In this document: in pieces, positions 47,157 through 54,523 of the stretch
Numbering within the stretch: position 1 is the first letter of the stretch
Layout: each line of letters begins with the position of its first letter
Source of the DNA: an uncultured Prochlorococcus sp.
GTDB lineage: Bacteria > Cyanobacteriota > Cyanobacteriia > PCC-6307 > Cyanobiaceae
Length of the DNA stretch: 56,647 nt
Assembly (NCBI GenBank): GCA_902571335.1
Contig: CACGBT010000010.1
Location: 1-56,647, forward strand
Reading direction: 5' to 3'
The notes under the pieces: generated by a model
Seen by the model: only the letters and a program-made list of their open reading frames with translations
The model's database searches: none
Told to the model about the DNA's origin: nothing
Made by a program: the position numbers and the translations under genes

Positions 47157-47558
47157 TTAATGCCAACTAATTTTAATATATATTTCTTGAGATAAATTTC
47201 TTGTAACTGGACATTCTTTGGAAGCTTTTTTCAAAAAATCAATAGTTTCATTAGAAGTGCTCTTTGGTAAAAAAATATCAATTATTAGTTCTTTTATCTT
47301 CCTTTCGCTATTTTGTGTCATTACTTTTTCAATATTTAAGAATATACCTTCCAAATCAAATCCTCTCGATTTAGCTTTGATTGCCATAATGGTTAGCAGG
47401 CAAGTACCTAGAGATGTTGCTAATAAATCAGTTGGGGAAAAACTTTCACCTTTACCGCAGTGATCTAATGGTGCATCAGTTCTAATAACACTTCCAGATT
47501 GTAGATGAATAGCCTCACAGTTTAAATTTCCTAAATAAGAACATTTAACTTTAGTCAT
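47157..47558 (-). CDS. OsmC family protein
   Basis: A 133-residue OsmC-fold protein. The two redox cysteines of the family are in LDHCGKGESF (Cys34) and KECPVTRNL (about Cys116), and FSPTDLLATSLGTCLLTIM is the hallmark helix. Family members reduce organic hydroperoxides with dithiol reductants, so a peroxide-defence role is likely. It stands alone, with a 127-base gap to the next gene on its upstream side. Confidence 0.9.
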   Translation of the reverse strand: MTKVKCSYLGNLNCEAIHLQSGSVIRTDAPLDHCGKGESFSPTDLLATSLGTCLLTIMAIKAKSRGFDLEGIFLNIEKVMTQNSERKIKELIIDIFLPKSTSNETIDFLKKASKECPVTRNLSQEIYIKISWH

Positions 47559-47685
47559 TTTAAAAAATTAAATTTGGTAAATATTATTAATAAAAAATTA
47601 TGGAACATAACAAGATTATTTATGAAAAATTTTTTATTTGCATATTAGTGGAGTATTAAGGAAATTCATCATTCAAGTTTTGAAA

Positions 47686-47928
47686 TCAGTTTTTATATCC
47701 ATATTCCTCTAAGCAATACTCAATTAATTCAATTGATTTATTAAGAGTTCTTTTATTTTTATTTTCTAGATCGAAGCATTCATTTAAAACACTTATAGAT
47801 TCATTTAAGAATTTTTCTTCTTTATTTTTTAAGTTTTTAACTTGATTTATATAAATTAATTTTTTAATCCCAATAAGGGAAAATATGATTATTGATATTG
47901 TAAAAATTGCTATTTTGAATTTATTCAT
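47686..47928 (-). CDS. Hypothetical protein with N-terminal membrane helix
   Basis: An 80-residue protein: membrane helix (about residues 5-24), then an acidic, helical, Lys/Glu/Asn-rich region with two cysteines (NECFDLEN and EYCLEEYG). Possibly a membrane-anchored coiled-coil. No family recognised. Confidence 0.52.
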   Translation of the reverse strand: MNKFKIAIFTISIIIFSLIGIKKLIYINQVKNLKNKEEKFLNESISVLNECFDLENKNKRTLNKSIELIEYCLEEYGYKN

Positions 47929-47992
47929 ACAATTAGTTATTACAAATATTTTAATTTATTTAATATCTAAAAACTTTATATAGCTTATAGAA

Positions 47993-48094
47993 CTAAGTAA
48001 TTACATATGTAGCTGCTGTTATTGCTATAGCAGTAATTGATATGAAGATGTATGGAACAACCTTTAAAGGTATATATAGATTATTTTTAGACAT
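47993..48094 (-). CDS. Hypothetical tiny membrane protein
   Basis: A 33-residue peptide beginning MSKNNLYIPLKVVPYIF, with a membrane helix rich in Ile, Thr and Ala to its end. The ATG is at 48094 and the TAG at 47993. It resembles other small one-helix proteins in this region but has no recognised family. Confidence 0.42.
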   Translation of the reverse strand: MSKNNLYIPLKVVPYIFISITAIAITAATYVIT

Positions 48095-48209
48095 AACTAG
48101 AACCTTTTTAAAATTCTTACATTCTCTTTAAACTTTATAAGTCTTCAAATATACAAATTAATTTTCTTTGCAAAAATTCAATTCTTTTAAAAGATTAAAA
48201 AATTTATAT

Positions 48210-48416
48210 TCATTGAATTTTCATTAAATAAAGTAATTCTAAATCCTGTCTTGAGTCTGATATTTTTCTTTTTAAGAAGATTAATTCTTCTTGGCTCATT
48301 TTTGATTCTTTTATCATCAATTCTGCTTGTTCAATAGCATGTTCTATATTTCTAATTTTAATTTCTCTTATTGAGGGATCATCTTTACATGCTTTTTTAG
48401 TATTCGCATCTAACAT
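48210..48416 (-). CDS. Hypothetical small helical protein
   Basis: A 68-residue soluble protein, almost wholly helical with heptad-like spacing (IRNIEHAIEQAELMIKESKM, then EELIFLKRKI), so a short coiled coil is likely. One cysteine near the N-terminus. Function unknown. Confidence 0.58.
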   Translation of the reverse strand: MLDANTKKACKDDPSIREIKIRNIEHAIEQAELMIKESKMSQEELIFLKRKISDSRQDLELLYLMKIQ

Positions 48417-48598
48417 ATGTAAAAAAAATTACTTTGAATTTAATCAAAATTAAAACTTCATTATCCTAAACAACCGCAAATTTAATTAAAATAAATTATT
48501 ATTTGTATATAAGAACTTTAACCTTAGCTAACCCTCTCTTCAATAGATCGAGTGGTTTTTTTTTATGGTGTAATATACTCCTAGCATTTAATACTAAT

Positions 48599-48973
48599 TT
48601 GGAAGATTCAAAACTTAATCCTGAGGAAAATAATTCAATCGAATCGTCCCCCAATTTGAATGAAGACAATAAAGATCTTAATGAGGGGATTAAAAAAGAA
48701 GAAAATGTTAAAGCATTTACAGAATTTCTAGAAAAAGCAAGTAGTCAAGATTCTTTAGAAGAAAAAGTAAAACTTGATTCTGAGCAACAAAAACCAAAAA
48801 TTGACAAATCACTTTTTAAAAGATTTCTTAATAATGGATTTGATGGAATTTCAACTAATCCAAACTATAAAATGTTGGCATTATTAATAATCCTTTTAAT
48901 TAATTTGTCTCTATTTTTTGTAATTGGCAATATGGGTAAAGCGTTTTTAAGAAATGCAGGAATTATGGGTTAG
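48599..48973 (+). CDS. Hypothetical acidic protein with C-terminal membrane helix
   Basis: From a TTG at 48599 this gives 124 residues: a long acidic, disordered N-terminal half (EDSKLNPEENN...), then KPKIDKSLFKRFLNNGFDG and a membrane helix (LALLIILLINLSLFFVIGN). The frame is open back to a TTG at 48503, but a -10-like TATACT at 48572-48577 and the change in composition at 48599 favour the shorter form. Related small proteins with such a tail are common in picocyanobacteria; function unknown. Confidence 0.6.
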   Translation: MEDSKLNPEENNSIESSPNLNEDNKDLNEGIKKEENVKAFTEFLEKASSQDSLEEKVKLDSEQQKPKIDKSLFKRFLNNGFDGISTNPNYKMLALLIILLINLSLFFVIGNMGKAFLRNAGIMG

Positions 48974-49069
48974 AAATTATTTATTTCTTTTTGGATAATC
49001 ATCTTTACAATTTTGATTCTTCAAATGAAACTGTGATATTTTCTTGTCAAATTAATATTTAAATAAAAT

Positions 49070-49231
49070 TTGGATAATAAAGAGCCAGAAAATCCAGTCG
49101 TTTATCTTTCTAATTTAGTCAAAAAATTAGATGTAAAAAACAGAAATGGTTTAGTAGCCTTAGCAATAGTAAACCTTTTAGTAATTCTTTTATTTAAATT
49201 TTATTTGAAAGGATCTGGATTATTATCTTGA
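49070..49231 (+). CDS. Hypothetical single-helix membrane protein
   Basis: A 53-residue protein from a TTG at 49070: acidic start MDNKEPENPVVYLSNLVKKL, then a membrane helix (GLVALAIVNLLVILLFKFYL). The design echoes the preceding gene (acidic N-terminus, one C-terminal helix), which suggests a related role. Ends 18 bases before the convergent TM2-like gene. Confidence 0.55.
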   Translation: MDNKEPENPVVYLSNLVKKLDVKNRNGLVALAIVNLLVILLFKFYLKGSGLLS

Positions 49232-49249
49232 AATAGCCTGCTGGTATTA

Positions 49250-49564
49250 TTATTCAGCATTCTCAAATTGCTTTGCTAATCTAAATGCCTTCTTAATTAT
49301 TAGAAAGCCACCATATGCTCCTGCCAGTAAAGGTAATACTATTAAAGGGTTAGGGGAATAATCTGAATAATTTTTTACACCCTCAACATATTCATAACCT
49401 GAACATTTAAGAAAGATAAAGCTAAAAAATGTGATACTCCAACCAATGATTGATAAAAAGCCACCTTTTTTATCTCCTTCGTAGAATCTGTCTAGACCTA
49501 AACCCCAACCTCCTATTAGAAATATTCCTCTAACAACAGAATTTTTTTCTTGGTTTCTAAGCAT
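49250..49564 (-). CDS. TM2-domain-like membrane protein
   Basis: A 104-residue membrane protein whose N-terminal half reads like a TM2 domain: IGGWGLGLDRFYEGDKKGG, a helix pair joined by a short turn with a conserved DRF. A second hydrophobic stretch (NPLIVLPLLAGAYGGFLII) follows. TM2 proteins have no general assigned function. Confidence 0.7.
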   Translation of the reverse strand: MLRNQEKNSVVRGIFLIGGWGLGLDRFYEGDKKGGFLSIIGWSITFFSFIFLKCSGYEYVEGVKNYSDYSPNPLIVLPLLAGAYGGFLIIKKAFRLAKQFENAE

Positions 49565-49696
49565 AATAAAAAAATGTCCATTATGAACATAACCTATTTG
49601 AATTTAAGATGTGAGATGTTTTTATTAATTAATCTTTAAAATAAATTTTTAATGGATTTATTCTATAAATTACAAAAATATTATTCAGCGTTTTAA

Positions 49697-50467
49697 TTAA
49701 TCATTAGAGATTGAATTTGAATTCAACAAGGAAATTGAAGGCCTTATATAAATAAAAATAGACCCATACATATCCTGCATAATTCTCAATTCATCGTCTA
49801 AATATACAATTGAAACCTGGCAATTTGGCGATTCCTTATTCCAAGGTAACTTATTCCATACCTCTTTAACTGGATACCATCTATCCATAAGTAATTCGCT
49901 AAATAATGGAATCTTATTAAGTCCATCAACTTTGGAAACTTTTGTCTTTTGTAAGTTCATATCAAGTAAATTATTTCTTAAAACTAAATCACTTGCTAGG
50001 GTTATTACTCTTCCACCAAAAGTAGGCAATAGTTTGAACCAACCTAAGATAGGAATAGTTGTAAGCCCAAATATTGTAGTGTCAAAAGTAGATATGAATT
50101 CTTTTTTTTCAAAATCAATCTTTTGAGCAATTCTCCCAATAGTTGATATGCCAAAGGATCCTACTTGCAATTGATGTAATTTAAAAAAAAGATTACTTTT
50201 AAATTCATCATTTAATGCCTTTTCAATAGCAAGGAAGAAAGGAGAACTTCGAAATAATTCAACATTAGAAAAAATCAATTCCCACTCTCCAGACAATAAT
50301 TTTTCTGATATTTCAAAACTAAAGTCTTTAAGAGCATCAATCAATTCATCCATTTCATTAACTTTTTCCTCATACATAGGAGAAATTAATTTATTTAATC
50401 TTTGCCCTCTATCTGTAACAGCAGCTAATTTATATATATTTGACTTTATCTCTCCAATTTTTTTCAT
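49697..50467 (-). CDS. PAP/fibrillin family protein
   Basis: A 256-residue protein of the plastid-lipid-associated (fibrillin) family. Features are GEWELIFSNVELFRSSPFFL near residue 82, the middle GRIAQKIDFEKKEFISTFD beta region, and a C-terminal VSIVYLDDELRIMQDMYGSI strand with the conserved Asp and DxG. Fibrillins bind lipids on thylakoids and plastoglobules. A second, shorter family member lies at 52.9 kb. Confidence 0.82.
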   Translation of the reverse strand: MKKIGEIKSNIYKLAAVTDRGQRLNKLISPMYEEKVNEMDELIDALKDFSFEISEKLLSGEWELIFSNVELFRSSPFFLAIEKALNDEFKSNLFFKLHQLQVGSFGISTIGRIAQKIDFEKKEFISTFDTTIFGLTTIPILGWFKLLPTFGGRVITLASDLVLRNNLLDMNLQKTKVSKVDGLNKIPLFSELLMDRWYPVKEVWNKLPWNKESPNCQVSIVYLDDELRIMQDMYGSIFIYIRPSISLLNSNSISND

Positions 50468-50552
50468 AACTCCAATACAAGAAATACTAATTAATCTTAG
50501 GAATTTAATTTGATGTTGATGACAATTTTAATAATGCTGGTAATAAAATCAA

Positions 50553-50735
50553 TTAATATTCTCCCCACCTTTTACCAATATCAAAACCCCATTCAGTGGT
50601 TAATTTAATTACTTCATCATGATTCTTGCATTTTGAGAGGGATAACTTTTTACTAGGATTATTTTTTATTAGCTCAGCAATTTGATTAAGTTGCTCTATT
50701 TTTTTTAGAAAATTACTTAGATCTTTATCTGACAT
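50553..50735 (-). CDS. Nif11-domain peptide
   Basis: A 60-residue protein fitting the Nif11 domain: LSNFLKKIEQLNQIAELI, a short link, then HDEVIKLTTEWGFDIG. Nif11 domains serve as leaders of modified peptides in some Prochlorococcus, but also occur alone. There is no core peptide after the domain and no lanthionine synthetase in the window, so a stand-alone role is more likely. The tiny membrane gene upstream ends 4 bases before it. Confidence 0.72.
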   Translation of the reverse strand: MSDKDLSNFLKKIEQLNQIAELIKNNPSKKLSLSKCKNHDEVIKLTTEWGFDIGKRWGEY

Positions 50736-50739
50736 TTAT

Positions 50740-50847
50740 CTAGGAAGTTAATTTTTGATCATAAGTAAATATGTAGTAAAGAACCCAGGCAACACCAATA
50801 ATAAGAATTGCAATCATTATATTTACTGACCAAACGACTTCTATCAT
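50740..50847 (-). CDS. Hypothetical tiny membrane protein upstream of Nif11 gene
   Basis: A 35-residue peptide: MIEVVWSVNIMIAILIIG and a Trp/Tyr-rich helix end, then YDQKLTS. A single membrane helix. It starts with ATG at 50847 and ends 4 bases before the Nif11 gene, so they are probably co-transcribed. It resembles small photosystem subunits in size but I cannot match it to one. Confidence 0.5.
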   Translation of the reverse strand: MIEVVWSVNIMIAILIIGVAWVLYYIFTYDQKLTS

Positions 50848-50972
50848 GTAATTTTTTTATATATCTTTAATATATCCAAAATTTAAATTAAATTAACCGT
50901 TAATAATTTAAATCTAGAACAATACACTACTATTACTAGGTATATAGAATAGTCATAAATAGTTTAAAAATT

Positions 50973-51152
50973 ATGGGAGAAGCTAAGAGAAGGGAAGAGT
51001 TAGGCTTACCACCTAGAGAGAAGAAAAAGGAAAAACAAACATCGAAAAATCAACTAAACAAAATTTTAAATAAATATCCTTATTTACCTTTTATTTTAGG
51101 TTTTTCATTACTAGCAATATTAATTATCGATTTAGTTAATTACTACAAATAG
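50973..51152 (+). CDS. DUF2839-like small protein
   Basis: A 59-residue protein beginning MGEAKRREELGLPPREKKKE, the start seen in DUF2839 proteins of cyanobacteria, followed by a membrane helix (YLPFILGFSLLAILIIDLV). The basic N-terminus would face the cytoplasm. Function unknown. Confidence 0.68.
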   Translation: MGEAKRREELGLPPREKKKEKQTSKNQLNKILNKYPYLPFILGFSLLAILIIDLVNYYK

Positions 51153-51237
51153 ATATATAAAAACGGGATACTTTTAGCAGAAGAGAAGATTATCTTCGCA
51201 ATTACGAATTTATTTTTCCATAATAAAAATAAAATTC

Positions 51238-51423
51238 ATGAAACCGATTAACACCTCATGCGCCTTAATTTTAGGGGTACTAACTTTGTTTTCAATATCT
51301 AATGCAAATGCAGGTGGCTGCAGTTCTCATACTGAGAAGAAGGCAGAAATTGAATGCTTGTCTGATGATAAAAAATGTATAGAAGCGAAAGAAAAAGAAT
51401 CACTATACAAAGTTGAGGCCTAA
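51238..51423 (+). CDS. Small secreted cysteine-containing protein
   Basis: A 61-residue protein with a signal peptide (about residues 1-25, ending NANA/GG). The mature part is short and charged with three cysteines (GGCSSH, IECLSD, KKCIEA). The next gene starts at the base after its stop, so the two are one unit. Similar in plan to the protein at 37.8 kb. Confidence 0.6.
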   Translation: MKPINTSCALILGVLTLFSISNANAGGCSSHTEKKAEIECLSDDKKCIEAKEKESLYKVEA

Positions 51424-51726
51424 ATGTTTGATAATCTTGGAACTGCTCTAGTACAGGCATTAGGCTTCTTTGCTGTTTTTGGTTTTTTTGTATATCAAAC
51501 TTTATTTGCAGATAGCAAACCCAAAAATTCAAAATCAAATCCTAAAAAAACAAAGATTTCCGACAAAAAAGAATCAATTAAAAAAGAACCTAAAAAAGGC
51601 TTATTTAAAAGAAAATCTAAACCTGTTGAAGAGAATCTAACAGTCCAAAAAAAGGGATTATTTGGGAGAAAAACAGAAGTTATTAAAGAAGAGATTAAAC
51701 CAAAGAAAAAAGGTTGGTTTAAATAG
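51424..51726 (+). CDS. Membrane-anchored protein with basic KKGLF-type repeats
   Basis: A 100-residue protein: N-terminal membrane helix (about residues 5-28), then a very basic cytoplasmic tail carrying three near-repeats, KKGLFKRKSK, KKGLFGRKTE and KKKGWFK, separated by acidic spacers. It begins directly after the stop of the secreted protein gene (TAA ATG). Such tails can bind acidic partners, lipids or nucleic acid; no family recognised. Confidence 0.62.
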   Translation: MFDNLGTALVQALGFFAVFGFFVYQTLFADSKPKNSKSNPKKTKISDKKESIKKEPKKGLFKRKSKPVEENLTVQKKGLFGRKTEVIKEEIKPKKKGWFK

Positions 51727-51812
51727 TTAAAGGTACTTAAACTCTATTTTGATATCGTTTATACAAAAAATCTTTTTTGTAACTTTATAATTAAAGATAG
51801 TTAATATTAAAA

Positions 51813-51947
51813 ATGAATCATAGAGAAATAACAAAAAGATATAGTGAATTACTCAACAAGGCTGAGTTTGCTACCGGCCGTAAGGAAGTTGTTGGTCTTT
51901 TAAAAAAAGCTGCCAAATTGAAATCTCAGATTGAAATCAATTACTAG
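51813..51947 (+). CDS. Hypothetical small helical protein
   Basis: A 44-residue soluble protein: MNHREITKRYSELLNKAEFA, then a GRKEVVGLLKKAAKLKSQI helix. The well-formed charged helices and the ATG at 51813 make it likely to be real. The stretch CTACCGGCCGTAAGGAAG is noticeably richer in G and C than its surroundings, which suggests constrained codons. Function unknown. Confidence 0.62.
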   Translation: MNHREITKRYSELLNKAEFATGRKEVVGLLKKAAKLKSQIEINY

Positions 51948-52033
51948 ATTTAATAAATTAGTTTAATTCTAAATGTAAAAAATTTTTTCAAATAACTTTT
52001 TGCATGAGATAATCTGCATAAATTATTTTTCTT

Positions 52034-52213
52034 ATGAATAAAAAAGGTTATACAACCGAAAGCGGTGGTAGACAGAATGGTTTTGCAATTGAACCAGAAA
52101 TTAACCCCATATCAGAAGGCGAATCAAAGAAATCCATATTTTTATTTATTGGAATATTATTACCCTTTCTAATAGGCGGTTTTTATTATTTAAGGACTTT
52201 GAATATATTCTGA
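52034..52213 (+). CDS. Ssl1498-family light-harvesting-like protein
   Basis: A 59-residue protein beginning with GYTTESGGRQNGFAIEPEI, close to the start of the Ssl1498-type light-harvesting-like family (YTTE..GGR.N.FA.EP), followed by one membrane helix (IFLFIGILLPFLIGGFYYL). The chlorophyll-binding residues of true Hlips are not seen. A thylakoid location is inferred. Confidence 0.72.
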   Translation: MNKKGYTTESGGRQNGFAIEPEINPISEGESKKSIFLFIGILLPFLIGGFYYLRTLNIF

Positions 52214-52217
52214 TATT

Positions 52218-52397
52218 TTATAATCCATTTTTAGCAATATATTCTTCTGAATTAACTATATCTTGCATTAAGCTATCTGATGAAGGATTAAATCCATTTT
52301 GCTCTAAAAAAGATTTAACCTTTTCGAATTTTTGCTGAATTTTTTTTGTATATGGAGTTGTCATCAAATAATCATCTTTTTCTGTTGAATAGTTCAT
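52218..52397 (-). CDS. Hypothetical small acidic protein
   Basis: A 59-residue soluble protein: MNYSTEKDDYLMTTPYTKKI, a helix QQKFEKVKSFLEQNG, and LMQDIVNSEEYIAKNGL. It converges with the Ssl1498-type gene, 4 bases apart. The even amino-acid use supports a real gene; function unknown. Confidence 0.6.
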   Translation of the reverse strand: MNYSTEKDDYLMTTPYTKKIQQKFEKVKSFLEQNGFNPSSDSLMQDIVNSEEYIAKNGL

Positions 52398-52532
52398 TTG
52401 ATTTGCGAATTACTTTACATTTAAATTTTGCTAAATATACGATTTCTAGTGAAGTTATAAATATTACATAAATAATTTAATAGTAATAAATACTTATAAG
52501 TTGTTTGTGTGAGATAGTTATTGGTTGATTTT

Positions 52533-52817
52533 TTAAAGAGTACTTATAGTAACTAGTTCCATTAAATCCCTGGATTGCAGATATTTTTGAAATACTTCAG
52601 AATAAAATGCTTTTTTAGCAGCAAATTTTGATTCGAATTCTATTACTAATCCAAGCTGCCCTCCATCCCATTCATTTGAGGTTGATTCTTGTATCAAATC
52701 TCTTTTTACTATTACTCCTCCTACAGATTTAATCCAAGGCAATACTGTCCTTATATATTCCAGAAATAAATCAGCATTTGGAATTGAAATTTTCTTTAGC
52801 CAATAGCTCTTTGTCAT
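52533..52817 (-). CDS. DUF1330-like dimeric ferredoxin-fold protein
   Basis: A 94-residue protein from ATG at 52817 (the frame also opens with a TTG one codon earlier). KSYWLKKISIPNADLFLEYI, SVGGVIVKRD and QLGLVIEFESKFAAKKAFYS match the beta-alpha-beta plan of DUF1330, ending in YLQSRDLMELVTI. Members form dimers; no reaction is known. Confidence 0.72.
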   Translation of the reverse strand: MTKSYWLKKISIPNADLFLEYIRTVLPWIKSVGGVIVKRDLIQESTSNEWDGGQLGLVIEFESKFAAKKAFYSEVFQKYLQSRDLMELVTISTL

Positions 52818-52895
52818 CAAATCAACATATTCTGGGTAGAATATAGCACATGGAGGTAAGTATTTATTCTTAGCTATATACTCAGCGATTATTAA

Positions 52896-53438
52896 ATGGA
52901 ATCCGAAAAAGATTTATTAAATTTACTTCTTAAATCTCCAAATTCAGAAAGTATAAAGACTATTGCCGAACAACTTGAAATTGATCATAATTTTTCATTT
53001 AGCAAAGATAAAAATGATTTACAGGGTGTTTGGGAGCTTAGATGGAGTAGTTCTAATAGTCCTTTTTTAAAATATTCTCCTTTTATTGATAACCTTCAAA
53101 TTCTTGATCCCTTTAATTTAAATGGTCTTAATTTACTAAAACCTAGAGGAATAAATTCCCTTATTGGTACTGGTATTTTAATAAGACTTTTTTATATAAA
53201 TGAAAAAAAAATTGGGATCAAATTTACACATGCTGGTTTTATAGGTCCTAAATTTGGAAGAAAAAATATAAAGGCTATGAGAGAAATAAATAATGAACAA
53301 TTAGGATGGTTAGAAATAACTTATTTAAGTAATAAGCTTAGAATCTGCAGAGGTGATAAAGGAACTTTATTTGTTTTAAGAAAAATAAACTCAACGACTG
53401 TATTCAAGAATTTTAAGGAATTTAGTAAAATCTATTAA
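52896..53438 (+). CDS. Short PAP/fibrillin family protein
   Basis: A 180-residue protein of the fibrillin type: LQGVWELRWSSSNSPFLKYS is the start of the lipocalin-like barrel and LGWLEITYLSNKLRICRGDKG the conserved C-terminal strands with R.crGdkG. This short form is common in cyanobacteria. A thylakoid lipid-associated role is inferred; the longer member is at 49.7 kb. Confidence 0.8.
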   Translation: MESEKDLLNLLLKSPNSESIKTIAEQLEIDHNFSFSKDKNDLQGVWELRWSSSNSPFLKYSPFIDNLQILDPFNLNGLNLLKPRGINSLIGTGILIRLFYINEKKIGIKFTHAGFIGPKFGRKNIKAMREINNEQLGWLEITYLSNKLRICRGDKGTLFVLRKINSTTVFKNFKEFSKIY

Positions 53439-53446
53439 AATATAAA

Positions 53447-53740
53447 TTAATTCTTTATCCAAATAGACTTTAATACGAAATAAATTGGAAAATATTTAAA
53501 AAGTTCTTTAGGGATTTCATAACTTAAGAATTTTAGTGCTTCTTCTAACCAGTAACCAATATCAAATCCTAAAAGAATTTTTTCTACAACAAACCAAAAT
53601 TCTTTATCAAAAAAAATTCTAAAGTTTAAGTAAATATATTCCCAATGAAAGGTATTCCAATATTGGGTTAAAAATGAGGATAAAATAAGCCATAGTGATA
53701 TAAATATAAAACTTATAAGAAATTTATAAAATTTTTTCAT
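53447..53740 (-). CDS. Hypothetical membrane protein
   Basis: A 97-residue aromatic-rich protein with one clear N-terminal membrane helix and amphipathic stretches (WFVVEKILLGFDIGYWLEEA). No family recognised. It converges with the short fibrillin gene, 8 bases apart. Confidence 0.55.
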   Translation of the reverse strand: MKKFYKFLISFIFISLWLILSSFLTQYWNTFHWEYIYLNFRIFFDKEFWFVVEKILLGFDIGYWLEEALKFLSYEIPKELFKYFPIYFVLKSIWIKN

Positions 53741-53869
53741 ATACCAGCAACTTTCTGATTGAATTTCAAATATTACTTATTATTATTAGTATCAAATTTA
53801 TTTCCATGAAATATATCCAAAAAGATATAAAAATATTGAAAAACAGAAAATTTTCGTGGTATTAATAAT

Positions 53870-53995
53870 CTATTCTTCCTTTTTTTGATTCTGTGCCTTT
53901 AGATTTTTATTCTTAAGAAAAAATCCTAAAAACAGAAAAGCAGAATATATTAGTAAACTTATGCCAAAAATTAAAACTATCTTTGAAATATCCAT
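53870..53995 (-). CDS. Hypothetical single-helix membrane protein
   Basis: A 41-residue protein: MDISKIVLIFGISLLIYSAF forms one membrane helix, followed by a basic/acidic tail (KNKNLKAQNQKKEE). The ATG is at 53995. It is typical of the small membrane proteins in this region; function unknown. Confidence 0.5.
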   Translation of the reverse strand: MDISKIVLIFGISLLIYSAFLFLGFFLKNKNLKAQNQKKEE

Positions 53996-54113
53996 AAATT
54001 ATTTTTTAATATAAATTACAGCATTTTTAGGAAATTTTTTTATATGGTAATGATTTTTCATTTATCACGATAACGAGCTGCAATTCTTAAGCTAGTAATA
54101 TTATTTAAATCAT

Positions 54114-54518
54114 ATGCAAGTAGCTTTTGCCTGGAGCCTTTGTCTATCAGTTGGGGTTGTTTTATTATCAATTATTCCATTAACTATAGGGAGAGTTAAA
54201 GCTGGATATTCTGTTGAAAATATGTCTGCTCCAAGGGCTTTATTCGATGAATTACCTTCTTTTGGTAAAAGAGCAGTTTGGTGTCACCAAAATTGTTGGG
54301 AAAGTATTTCCCTACATGCACCCGCATGTCTTTTTTGTTTGATTACTTTAACTGACTCTAATATTGCAATAATTGCAGCATTGATTCATCCTATTTTTCG
54401 TTTTTTATATATTGGTGCATATGTATTTAATATCCCAACAGCTAGAGGTTTAATGTGGGCCTCAGGAATTTTTACAACACTTTTGCTTTATAAAGAGGGC
54501 TTAACACAATTGATATAA
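54114..54518 (+). CDS. MAPEG family membrane protein
   Basis: A 134-residue, four-helix membrane protein of the MAPEG family (membrane-associated proteins in eicosanoid and glutathione metabolism). RALFDELPSFGKRAVWCHQN followed by WESISLHAPACL and HPIFRFLYIGAYVFNIPTAR are family segments. Bacterial members may be glutathione transferases or peroxidases; this is inferred. Converges with the Mrr-like gene, 5 bases apart. Confidence 0.82.
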   Translation: MQVAFAWSLCLSVGVVLLSIIPLTIGRVKAGYSVENMSAPRALFDELPSFGKRAVWCHQNCWESISLHAPACLFCLITLTDSNIAIIAALIHPIFRFLYIGAYVFNIPTARGLMWASGIFTTLLLYKEGLTQLI

Positions 54519-54523
54519 ACTAT

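Noticed and set aside
46956..47195. A 79-codon plus-strand frame
   Set aside because: It lacks a good start, is Phe/Ile/Tyr-rich as expected from AT-rich antisense, and covers a plausible small minus-strand gene at 47009-47119.
53741..53869. A 19-codon plus-strand frame from an ATG near 53804
   Set aside because: Too short, Lys/Ile composition expected by chance, no ribosome site.
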